From the NCBI GenBank assembly GCA_013043085.1, contig JABDOU010000394.1, positions 1 to 6,195 on the forward strand: DNA of 6,195 nucleotides, written 5' to 3'. The translations under genes were made by a program, and so were the position numbers. Below are positions 1-5,080 of this stretch, piece by piece; the first letter of the stretch is position 1, and each line of letters opens with the position of its first letter. Below the pieces are notes generated by a model. That model saw only the letters and a program-made list of their open reading frames with translations, was not told where the DNA came from and did not search any database. Source of the stretch: Acidimicrobiia bacterium (lineage in GTDB: Bacteria; Actinomycetota; Acidimicrobiia; Spongiisociales; SHLN01).

Positions 1-2
1 TG

Positions 3-278
3 TACTGCACCAATGATCACGAGCCTGGGTTGCGGTGCGATCGTTTCGATGTAGACGGATTCTTCGCCGTAATCGAGGGTCCGGTTCTGCTCGACCTCCA
101 TGAGCTGGTAGGCGTCGGCGGCAACGCTCTCAGCCAGATGATCGGGCAGCGATCCGGCGACGATGCCCTCTCCGGCCTCAATGAGGGCTTTGTCCCCGAT
201 CGATGGTCCGACAACCACGGTGGCGGCGGCACCCAGACGCTCCCTGGAAATGAGGTCGGATACAGCCCGGCCGATCAT
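3..278 (-). CDS. XdhC/CoxF-type protein, C-terminal (Rossmann-domain) part, cut by left window edge
   Basis: Seen: an open minus-strand frame of 92 codons from ATG at 278 to the left edge. It contains the linker typical of XdhC proteins (LGAAATVVVGPSIGDKAL, about residues 16-32; AGSLPDHL near 41-48) and ends in PRLVIIGAV, which in XdhC proteins begins the NAD-binding-like Rossmann domain (usually continuing GAVH). Its ATG overlaps the stop codon of the preceding 103-residue gene as ATGA; an in-frame ATG two codons earlier (284) is an alternative start. Family knowledge: XdhC/CoxF/CoxI proteins bind molybdenum cofactor or help insert or sulfurate it in xanthine-dehydrogenase-type enzymes, and usually carry both domains in one chain. 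Inference: here the Rossmann half is a separate polypeptide that acts with the upstream N-terminal-domain protein in the cytoplasm. The remainder of the gene lies outside the window. Confidence 0.85.
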   Translation of the reverse strand, partial: MIGRAVSDLISRERLGAAATVVVGPSIGDKALIEAGEGIVAGSLPDHLAESVAADAYQLMEVEQNRTLDYGEESVYIETIAPQPRLVIIGAV

Positions 279-586
279 GTCCATTTCTCGATGAACACCT
301 GGATTGTCCCTCCACAGGCCAACCCCACCTCGAAGGCTTCTTCGTCGGCAATGCCGTATGTCACCAGCCGAGGATCGCCGCTGGCGATGACTTCCTGTGC
401 GTGGAGAAAGACATCGTTCTCGACACAACCTCCGGACACCGAACCATCCATGTCGCCGGCAGATGAAACGAGGAATTTGGCGCCCTCGGGCCGGGGAGCG
501 GATCCCTTGACGCGTACGACGGTGGCGATGGCCGATTGCTTGCCTTCTTGTGACCACCTGTTGAGGGTGGCGAGCGTTTCTTTCAT
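275..586 (-). CDS. XdhC/CoxI N-terminal-domain protein (stand-alone, 103 aa)
   Basis: Seen: a 103-residue protein holding the complete conserved XdhC_CoxI domain: ATVVRVKGSAPRPEGAK (residues 21-37), GSVSGGCVE (48-56, with the family's conserved cysteine at 54) and GLACGGTIQVFIE (88-100, second cysteine at 91). Its start overlaps the stop of the VWA gene as ATGA and is preceded by GGTGAG (598-593) six bases before the ATG, so the start is well supported. Family knowledge: full-length XdhC is roughly 250-400 residues and serves maturation of molybdenum hydroxylases such as xanthine dehydrogenase or CO dehydrogenase. This chain stops right after the N-terminal domain, and the next gene supplies the linker and Rossmann part. 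Inference: the two form one functional XdhC-like chaperone; a sequencing frameshift is less likely because both genes have proper start/stop signals. Confidence 0.9.
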   Translation of the reverse strand: MKETLATLNRWSQEGKQSAIATVVRVKGSAPRPEGAKFLVSSAGDMDGSVSGGCVENDVFLHAQEVIASGDPRLVTYGIADEEAFEVGLACGGTIQVFIEKWT

Positions 587-1722
587 GCTGGTCTCACCGA
601 TCTCGCGACTGCGTGGGAGGGTATGGACTCTATCAATTGGATGATCGAGGATAAATCATGGATCGTGGCGGCGGGAACGAGCTGATCGATGAACGGCAAC
701 GCCGCTCGCATGCCACGTGTGCTCGGCTGATATCCCTCCCGGCCAGATAGGGGATTCAGCCAGAGGAGTGAATGGACAGATCGGCTCAGTTGCGACGTCG
801 CTGCAGCCAGTGTTTCCGGTTCACCGCAATCCCATCCATCAGAAAGCACCATACAAATCGGTCCACCGCGGGTGACGCGCCGGCTCCAAACCCGGTTGAA
901 CGTTTCGAACGTTTCGCCAATTCGAGTTCCGCCTGACCAGTCCTCCACGTTGTCGGAGACGAGCGTCAGGGCCTGGTAGGGATCCTGGTGGGTCAACTCC
1001 CTGGTGATACGGGTGAGCCTCGTTGAGAACACAAATACCTCGACCCGACCAAGCCTGCGTCGGATCGCGTGCGTGAAATACAAGAAGGCTTCCGTATAGC
1101 GCTCCATCGATCCGCTGACGTCGGCCAGGATCAAGAGTGGTCGGCGGCGGTGTTTTCTCGATTGCAGCTCGAGACGCAAGAGTTCACCATCGGGCCTGGT
1201 CATGTTTCTGAGAACCCGTCGCAAGTCAGGGCGTTTACCCCTGCGATCGGGTCGCCACCTGTGACTGAGAGCCTCAGTTGACTGGAACCGCATCTGCTGA
1301 ATCATCCGCTGTGCTTCTGCCCATTCGGCGTCACTCATCTCGAGAAAATCCCTGTGGGCAAGACGTTCGGCATACGACGCTCCCGCTTCGGCCTCCGCCT
1401 CATCGTCGTCGTCGGCTCCCTCCCCGGCCGCCGCCCGCATCGTCGGTTGCAGTTCGATGAGCTGTTCCTCGGTAACGATTTCCGGAATCTTTCCACTTCC
1501 GAAGAACTCCATGAAGACCGTGTTGAAGATGTCCATTTCTTCCGGTCGGCGAACCGCAACGGCCCGCATCGCGTAGTAGTTGTCGATACCACTTGAGAGT
1601 CCCGGAGCCTGTACCGCGGCAAGCAGATCCGCAGATGTTTCCGGGACCGAACGCAGCCCTTCCTCTCGGAGCCGTCTCGTGAATTTAACAAACACCTCGG
1701 CGGGCAGAGCGATGGCCGTCAT
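583..1722 (-). CDS. coxE: VWA domain-containing CoxE-like protein
   Basis: Seen: a 379-residue protein if started at ATG 1722, which overlaps the ATPase stop codon as ATGA; the frame stays open further upstream, but that part lies inside the ATPase gene. N-terminal residues 1-100 form the CoxE-type helical region (LPAEVFVKFTRRLREEGL; IDNYYAMRAV), followed by an acidic low-complexity stretch (102-113) and a basic segment (153-195). The VWA domain occupies about 196-370 with an intact metal-ion-dependent adhesion site: DVSGS at 201-205, T266 in SGGTRIG, and D295 in LSDGWD. Family knowledge: CoxE partners the AAA+ protein CoxD, a pairing like other MoxR/VWA chaperones, and is needed for maturation of the [CuSMoO2] site of CO dehydrogenase in carboxydotrophs. 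No signal peptide or membrane segment is seen, so it should be cytoplasmic. The gene symbol follows family and gene order; the actual client enzyme is not visible. Confidence 0.9.
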   Translation of the reverse strand: MTAIALPAEVFVKFTRRLREEGLRSVPETSADLLAAVQAPGLSSGIDNYYAMRAVAVRRPEEMDIFNTVFMEFFGSGKIPEIVTEEQLIELQPTMRAAAGEGADDDDEAEAEAGASYAERLAHRDFLEMSDAEWAEAQRMIQQMRFQSTEALSHRWRPDRRGKRPDLRRVLRNMTRPDGELLRLELQSRKHRRRPLLILADVSGSMERYTEAFLYFTHAIRRRLGRVEVFVFSTRLTRITRELTHQDPYQALTLVSDNVEDWSGGTRIGETFETFNRVWSRRVTRGGPICMVLSDGWDCGEPETLAAATSQLSRSVHSLLWLNPLSGREGYQPSTRGMRAALPFIDQLVPAATIHDLSSIIQLIESIPSHAVARSVRPA

Positions 1723-2597
1723 GAGATCAGCTGTTCGGCTCCGGCCTCTGCCACTTTGGCGATGTCCTCTTGATACTTGAGAACGACGCCGAGCGTCTCT
1801 TCTATGGCATCGCTGTCGAGATGCTGGCGTTGTAACACACCGAGCGCCGCAGCCCAATCGAGGGTTTCAGCAACTCCCGGCGGTTTGAACAACCCCATGC
1901 CGCGCAACCGCTCCATTGCACGGGCTAGTTCGTGAGCGAGGTCGGAACTCACCTCCGGCGCCTTAGTGGCAAGAATTGCGACTTCTCGTTCGAAGTCCGG
2001 ATAGTCGATCCAGTGGTAGATACAGCGCCGCTTGAGGGCGTCATGGATCTCACGAGTACGGTTGGATGTGATGACCACCACAGGCGGCTCCTCGGCTCGA
2101 ATCGTGCCGATTTCCGGAATGGTCACCTGGAAGTCGGAGAGGAGCTCCAACAAAAACGCCTCGAATTCTTCATCGGCACGATCGAGCTCATCAATCAAGA
2201 GGACAGGCCGATGGCCGTTGGTAGACGCCTCGACCGCTTGTAGGAGGGGACGGGCCAAGAGGAAATCGCGGGTCATGATGTCACGAGCAGAGACTCTGCC
2301 CTCCCTCACTTCCAACAGGCGGATCTCGAGCATCTGGCGCGCATAATCCCACTCGTAGAGCGCCTGCGCCACATCGAGGCCTTCATAACACTGGAGGCGA
2401 ATCAGCGGAGTCTCCAGCACAGCTGCCAGCACCTTGGCTACTTCGGTCTTTCCGACACCTGCCTCACCCTCCAGGAACAGGGGACGGCCCATCTCGAGCG
2501 CCAAATGCACCGCTACCGCCAGGGATCGATCGCTCACATATCCCTGTGATTCGAGTGCGGTTAGTACGTCGTCAACGGAGGTCGGGTCGGTTGCCAT
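1719..2597 (-). CDS. coxD: MoxR/CoxD-type AAA+ ATPase
   Basis: Seen: a 292-residue AAA+ protein. Walker A is GEAGVGKT (44-51), Walker B is VLLIDE (132-137), the sensor-1-like TSN is at 177-179, and KRR (189-191) sits where MoxR-type arginine fingers lie. The stretch ELDRADEEFEAFLLELLSDF (137-156) is highly characteristic of CoxD-like ATPases. The ATG at 2597 was chosen because the protein begins just before its first conserved helix and a -10-like TACAAT lies 7 bases upstream; the open frame continues far upstream but runs antisense to the sulfotransferase. Family knowledge: CoxD is an ATP-dependent, chaperone-like factor that works with CoxE during sulfuration and copper insertion at the CO dehydrogenase molybdenum centre. 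It heads a four-gene operon with overlapping genes. Whether the client here is CO dehydrogenase or another molybdenum hydroxylase cannot be decided. Confidence 0.92.
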   Translation of the reverse strand: MATDPTSVDDVLTALESQGYVSDRSLAVAVHLALEMGRPLFLEGEAGVGKTEVAKVLAAVLETPLIRLQCYEGLDVAQALYEWDYARQMLEIRLLEVREGRVSARDIMTRDFLLARPLLQAVEASTNGHRPVLLIDELDRADEEFEAFLLELLSDFQVTIPEIGTIRAEEPPVVVITSNRTREIHDALKRRCIYHWIDYPDFEREVAILATKAPEVSSDLAHELARAMERLRGMGLFKPPGVAETLDWAAALGVLQRQHLDSDAIEETLGVVLKYQEDIAKVAEAGAEQLIS

Positions 2598-2632
2598 CCC
2601 GTCGATTGTAAGCACCCGGGTGTGGATGACAG
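2595..2632 (-). promoter_or_regulatory. Candidate leaderless promoter of the coxD-coxE-xdhC operon
   Basis: On the minus strand CTGTCA (2632-2627) and TACAAT (2610-2605) are separated by 16 bp. TACAAT matches the sigma-70/sigma-A -10 consensus at five of six positions and CTGTCA matches the -35 consensus at four of six. Exactly seven bases separate the -10 from the ATG at 2597, which would place the transcription start at or next to the first base of the start codon. No good Shine-Dalgarno sequence precedes the ATG, which fits a leaderless transcript, common in actinobacteria. Inference only; no expression data. Confidence 0.45.
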
Positions 2633-2708
2633 GTGTCGCGGTGCGATGGAGCAATCTGTCGATGATCGACCGAGCTACGGCAATGCAAGGTGAGGCACGC
2701 TCGTCGCG

Positions 2709-2720
2709 TAACCTGATATG
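2709..2720 (+). promoter_or_regulatory. Possible -10 element just upstream of the sulfotransferase start
   Basis: TAACCT (2709-2714) fits the TANNNT pattern of actinobacterial -10 elements and lies 3 nt before ATG 2718 and 9 nt before ATG 2724. It would favour a leaderless or nearly leaderless mRNA starting at or near the second ATG. No convincing -35 hexamer is found at 16-18 bp. The purine-rich AAGGTGAGG (2687-2695) looks like a ribosome binding site, but it is 22 bases from the first ATG and cut off from upstream starts by the in-frame TAA. Weak call. Confidence 0.25.
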
Positions 2721-3542
2721 GCGATGCTGCCCAACTTTCTCGTCATCGGAGCCATGAAGGCGGGCACCACCTCTCTCTTCTCCTACCTCGAGGGGCACCC
2801 CGATGTCTCGATGCCATGGTCGAAAGAACTCGACTTTTTCTCGAACGAAGATCGCTGGACGCTCGGTACAGCGTGGTACGAAGCTCAGTTTCCAGATGAG
2901 GCCCTGGCGGTCGGAGAGGCTTCGCCGAACTACACAAAGCGGCACCTGTTTCCGGAAACAGCAGAGCGGATCATCGCAACACTGCCGGGTGTCCGACTGA
3001 TCTACCTCGTCCGTGACCCGATTGAACGGTTGCAGTCCATGTACGTGGACATGCTCGCCTACGGAGGAGAGACGAGGGCGATTGACGAAGCGGTGCGGGC
3101 CGACCCTGACTATGTGCTCACATCCTGCTACGGATATCAGCTCGAACCCTTCGTCGAACACACGGGCACAGCAAACCTGCTGGTAATCAGCGCGGCGAAG
3201 CTGAGCGATGATCGATTCGTCACGATGCGAGAGATATATCGCTTCCTCGGTATAGACGACGACTATCTGCCGGCCGGCATAGACAAGGACATCAACACGC
3301 GAGCGGAGAAGCGGGTTGCTCGGCGGGTAGGGCGACGTCTGCTCAGAAACGATCGGTACCGCTCGTTGGTTGATGCTGATGCGCGGTGGTCGCGACTGCA
3401 TCACGCTTGCCTTACCCGGCCGCCTCGAACTTCGGATGTCGAGCTATCTGCCGACGTGCTGGCAGAGATTGGGGAGCGGTTTGCCGAGGACGGGGAGCTG
3501 CTCCGTTCCCTGCTAGGTCACGATCCTCTCGCCTCCACCTGA
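2718..3542 (+). CDS. PAPS-dependent sulfotransferase family protein
   Basis: Seen: a 274-residue protein. LPNFLVIGAMKAGTTSLFSY (4-23) is the 5'-phosphosulfate-binding loop with the catalytic-type lysine K14 and T17/T18. KELDFF (36-41) and GEASPNYT (66-73) follow as in heparan-sulfate-like bacterial sulfotransferases. YLVRDPIERLQSMY (96-109) is the 3'-phosphate-binding strand-helix with R99 and S107, and CYGYQLEPF (137-145) corresponds to the later conserved block. Family knowledge: such enzymes move a sulfuryl group from 3'-phosphoadenylyl sulfate to a hydroxyl or amine of a carbohydrate, lipid or small molecule; the acceptor cannot be read from sequence. There is no signal peptide, so it is cytoplasmic. 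An in-frame TAA at 2709-2711 fixes the start at ATG 2718 or ATG 2724; neither has a usable Shine-Dalgarno sequence. The gene is divergent from the coxD operon and stands alone. Confidence 0.9.
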   Translation: MAMLPNFLVIGAMKAGTTSLFSYLEGHPDVSMPWSKELDFFSNEDRWTLGTAWYEAQFPDEALAVGEASPNYTKRHLFPETAERIIATLPGVRLIYLVRDPIERLQSMYVDMLAYGGETRAIDEAVRADPDYVLTSCYGYQLEPFVEHTGTANLLVISAAKLSDDRFVTMREIYRFLGIDDDYLPAGIDKDINTRAEKRVARRVGRRLLRNDRYRSLVDADARWSRLHHACLTRPPRTSDVELSADVLAEIGERFAEDGELLRSLLGHDPLAST

Positions 3543-3615
3543 AGCGGTCTTGTTGCTGCGCAAAACGCCATTAATGAATACGAGCCGTGGATGAGACGGG
3601 TGAAGCCCATGACGC

Positions 3616-3645
3616 GTTGATGGCCCGTTTGCACGGGCCATCAAC
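3616..3645 (+). terminator. Perfect 13-bp hairpin, probable terminator of the sulfotransferase gene
   Basis: GTTGATGGCCCGT (3616-3628) and ACGGGCCATCAAC (3633-3645) are exact reverse complements around a four-base loop TTGC. It lies about 75 bases after the sulfotransferase stop. No U-run follows directly; the nearest T-run (3663-3667) is in the loop of the next hairpin. GC-rich hairpins without a U-tract are commonly proposed as terminators in actinobacteria, so this is the simplest reading. A regulatory RNA structure is the alternative. Confidence 0.5.
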
Positions 3646-3647
3646 AT

Positions 3648-3675
3648 GTGGGCAGACCACCGTTTTTCTGCCCGC
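3648..3675 (+). terminator. Second hairpin with T-run in the loop, possible tandem terminator
   Basis: GTGGGCAG (3648-3655) pairs with CTGCCCGC (3668-3675), with one T-G wobble, enclosing a 12-base loop that ends in five Ts. It starts two bases after the 13-bp hairpin. The T-run is in the loop rather than after the stem, so it could act as a U-tract only for the first hairpin and at a non-canonical distance. A tandem or composite terminator is a reasonable but unproven reading. Confidence 0.3.
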
Positions 3676-3703
3676 CTATAGGTTACTTGATATTGTCGAA
3701 TAC

Positions 3704-3727
3704 CTATTACAAAATTACATGTAATAG
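3704..3727. repeat. Inverted repeat, candidate operator
   Basis: CTATTAC (3704-3710) and GTAATAG (3721-3727) are exact inverted arms 10 bp apart. The right part also contains the 12-bp palindrome ATTACATGTAAT (3714-3725). The element sits in an AT-rich patch, overlapping or just upstream of the expected -35 region of the promoter at 3744-3752, a natural position for a repressor or activator dimer. I cannot match it confidently to a named regulator. Confidence 0.4.
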
Positions 3728-3743
3728 TTATTTATGTATTTCA

Positions 3744-3752
3744 TGGTACGAT
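3744..3752 (+). promoter_or_regulatory. Extended -10 promoter for the 175-aa protein gene
   Basis: TGGTACGAT has the extended -10 TGN motif followed by TACGAT, a common actinobacterial -10 form (TANNNT). The expected -35 (about 3723-3729) is poor, as often seen with extended -10 promoters, and overlaps the inverted repeat at 3704-3727. Transcription from about 3759 would give a leader of roughly 100 bases before the ATG at 3858. An alternative -35-like TTGATA occurs at 3687-3692, without a good -10 at standard spacing. Confidence 0.45.
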
Positions 3753-3766
3753 GGCATTCCACCGCA

Positions 3767-3840
3767 GGTGCCTCGCCGTTTTCAGGACAAGATTCCAGGA
3801 AAACGGCCGGGGCGACCATCCAGACCAATGGTGCTGGATG
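3767..3840 (+). promoter_or_regulatory. Structured mRNA leader: two adjacent hairpins before the ribosome binding site
   Basis: Hairpin A: GCCGTTTTC (3775-3783) pairs perfectly with GAAAACGGC (3799-3807). The stem extends through GCCTC (3770-3774) with GGGGC (3809-3813), using one wobble and a bulged C3808, and GGT (3767-3769) with ACC (3815-3817), with G3814 bulged; the loop is 15 bases. Hairpin B: CATCCAG (3817-3823) pairs perfectly with CTGGATG (3834-3840), and ACC/GGT can pair inside it with one bulged G. The two stems abut at about 3817, and hairpin B ends seven bases before AAGGA. Inference: a cis-acting leader element, perhaps controlling translation or RNA stability. It matches no riboswitch class I recognise. 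Confidence 0.45.
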
Positions 3841-3845
3841 TGACT

Positions 3846-3857
3846 GAAAGGATCCCA
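3846..3857 (+). promoter_or_regulatory. Ribosome binding site fixing the start at 3858
   Basis: GAAAGGA (3846-3852) with core AAGGA is five bases from ATG 3858. It is the clearest Shine-Dalgarno in the window and decides the start against the longer open frame beginning at 3648. Confidence 0.75.
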
Positions 3858-4385
3858 ATGAAGCGCCGGAGAATTCCTCCATTTGATGAAGCCGAGGCCG
3901 CTGCCTGGTTTGCCGGGCGAATCCCCGATGACTGGTTCGAGGCGCCTGTCACCATTACCCATGATCAGGACGAGATACTGATCTCTGGTCCGCTGCCGAT
4001 GCCGGCGAATGTCCCCGAAGGAGAACAGTCGGCGTCTGTCGCAGCTAGAGCGCGGATCGAGGCGTTCCGCGAAGACACCAGGACCGCACGTATGGCTATC
4101 GCCGAGGATGCGCAATACAAGTGGCGCAGGATTGTGTCGTGGGGTGCCTCGTGCGGTGACCTCGATGCCCACTTCACGACTGCTGCCGTTCCTGCAATGA
4201 CCAGATTGAGAATGAGTCAGCGCCAGGTATTGGACACGCTCATTGAGTCAGGCGTTGCACGTTCGCGAGCAGAAGCCCTTGCCTGGTGTGTCGATCAAGT
4301 TGGCAAACACCAGGCGGAGTGGATCGACCGTCTCCGCAGCGCGATGGCTGACGTCGAAAAGATTCGAGAAGAGGGTCCGGGTTAG
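3858..4385 (+). CDS. Conserved hypothetical protein, 175 aa, with RHH-like C-terminal segment
   Basis: Function not recognised. Seen: a soluble 175-residue protein with no signal peptide or membrane segment. The N-terminal half has AAAWFAGRIPDDWFEAP (14-30), then a likely beta hairpin (VTITHDQDEILISGPLP, 31-47). The middle is a charged helix (62-90) leading into RRIVSWGASCGD (90-101). The C-terminal segment 113-150 (MTRLRMSQRQVLDTLIESGV then ARSRAEALAWCVDQVGKH) resembles a ribbon-helix-helix: a short strand, a helix, the SRAEAL turn, and a second helix. The overall pattern resembles short conserved hypothetical proteins of actinobacteria as I recall them. Inference: possibly DNA-binding or a partner protein; the RHH resemblance is by eye only. 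It has its own promoter, a structured leader and a good Shine-Dalgarno, and converges with the DUF4291 gene. Confidence 0.8.
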   Translation: MKRRRIPPFDEAEAAAWFAGRIPDDWFEAPVTITHDQDEILISGPLPMPANVPEGEQSASVAARARIEAFREDTRTARMAIAEDAQYKWRRIVSWGASCGDLDAHFTTAAVPAMTRLRMSQRQVLDTLIESGVARSRAEALAWCVDQVGKHQAEWIDRLRSAMADVEKIREEGPG

Positions 4386-4406
4386 CCGCCTGAAACGTCA
4401 GGCTGC
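4385..4406. terminator. Small hairpin between convergent genes, possible bidirectional terminator
   Basis: GCCTGA (4388-4393) and TCAGGC (4398-4403) pair around AACG; one mismatch later, GC (4385-4386) and GC (4405-4406) extend the stem. It spans the 12-bp gap between the two converging stop codons and includes the stop of the DUF4291 gene. There is no U-run on either strand, so termination is inferred from position and symmetry only. Confidence 0.35.
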
Positions 4407-4991
4407 GATCCCGAGCCTTTGACGGAGGCTGTGGCGGAGCGGATACGGTTGCTCACCGGGGACGCGGGATTCAGCAGCTTCCCAGTCTTCGTCGAGCACG
4501 AGCTGGTGGATCTTGAGGACATGCGGAGTCACATCGGAAATGTCCGATATCCATTCGGAGAGGAATCGTTCGCGAGCTTCCAGAGCCAACCCCAGTCGGG
4601 GAGTCATGTAACCGGCAGGTTTGCCGTTCAGGCTGAGGGCCTGGTCCCATTGAACGCGGACCGGACTGTGAGCAAGCGCACGTTGCCATTGAGTCTCTGT
4701 GTCGAACCGTTCAGGGTCAAACCCGGCAGAAACCGCGTGGTCGAGCGCCCATTCGAAACCCTGGCGAGACATATGCAGCGAGAGGATTCTGTGCTGGCCT
4801 TCACGCATCGCCCAATCAGAATCGCGCATGGCATCGAGGAACGACGTCGTGATCCACAGGCTGTCCGCCGCCTTGGGGGCCAATACGAGCTTTCCGGAGG
4901 CCAATGAGGCATCTGCGACTGATTGGCTGTGCCCCTGATACACCGTGAGGCGATTCTGGTTGAAGCGGGCGCGAATCTGGAACGTGTTCAT
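4398..4991 (-). CDS. DUF4291 family protein
   Basis: Seen: 197 residues from ATG 4991, close to the family's usual size of about 200. The DUF4291 pattern is recognisable: QIRARFNQNRLTVYQGHSQ (5-23), ADASLASGKLV (26-36), LWITTSFLDAMRDSDWAMRE (45-64), GQHRILSLHMSRQGFEWALD (65-84), SPVRVQWDQ (109-117) and a C-terminal EWISDISDVTPHVLKIHQL (146-164). The function of DUF4291 is not known to me. The usual family core MTWIKPSFLWMM is altered here (LWITTSFLDAM), so this is a divergent member. Start choice: family members begin close to the QIRA block, which favours 4991; in-frame ATGs at 5030 and 5081 would add 13 or 30 residues, and none of the three has a clear Shine-Dalgarno. It diverges from the SulP gene and converges with the 175-aa gene. 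Likely soluble and cytoplasmic. Confidence 0.85.
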   Translation of the reverse strand: MNTFQIRARFNQNRLTVYQGHSQSVADASLASGKLVLAPKAADSLWITTSFLDAMRDSDWAMREGQHRILSLHMSRQGFEWALDHAVSAGFDPERFDTETQWQRALAHSPVRVQWDQALSLNGKPAGYMTPRLGLALEARERFLSEWISDISDVTPHVLKIHQLVLDEDWEAAESRVPGEQPYPLRHSLRQRLGIAA

Positions 4992-5080
4992 ATGAGCGTT
5001 ATCGACCGCGACCGGCAGCTCCTGTTGCATTCTTTGCAAAGCGTTCGTGTGTTTGAGCGTTGGCCCGGACACCCCTGCCA

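Larger units (their letters stand above)
3543..3857. other. 315-bp structured intergenic region
   Basis: No convincing gene lies between the sulfotransferase stop and the ATG at 3858. From left to right the interval holds about 70 bp with nothing recognisable, a perfect 13-bp hairpin (3616-3645), a second hairpin with a T-run in its loop (3648-3675), an AT-rich patch (about 3677-3745) with an inverted repeat (3704-3727), a likely promoter (3744-3752), two adjacent hairpins (3767-3840) and a strong ribosome binding site. The open frame from 3648 into the next gene would translate the hairpins and AT-rich patch and is not believed to be coding. Confidence 0.6.

Noticed and set aside
30..644. 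Plus-strand open frame of 204 codons
   Set aside because: It is antisense to the XdhC-type genes, whose conserved motifs are clear, and shows no recognisable domain.
1723..1857. Upstream extension of the VWA protein by 45 residues
   Set aside because: The extension lies wholly inside the ATPase gene in another frame and is arginine-rich without homology; the ATGA-coupled ATG at 1722 gives the family-like N-terminus.
2598..3404. Long upstream extension of the ATPase frame
   Set aside because: It runs antisense to the sulfotransferase and has no AAA+-related sequence; the ATPase domain is complete from ATG 2597.
3648..3857. 70-codon N-terminal extension of the 175-residue protein
   Set aside because: It would translate the hairpins, AT-rich patch and promoter; composition changes abruptly and the strong ribosome binding site is at 3846-3852.
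3543..3857. MITE or other small mobile element in the intergenic region
   Set aside because: Hairpins are present, but there are no matching terminal inverted repeats bounding the region and no target-site duplication, and the motifs fit terminator, promoter and leader roles.
4419..4907. Plus-strand open frame of 162 codons
   Set aside because: It is antisense to DUF4291, which is supported by family motifs along its full length.
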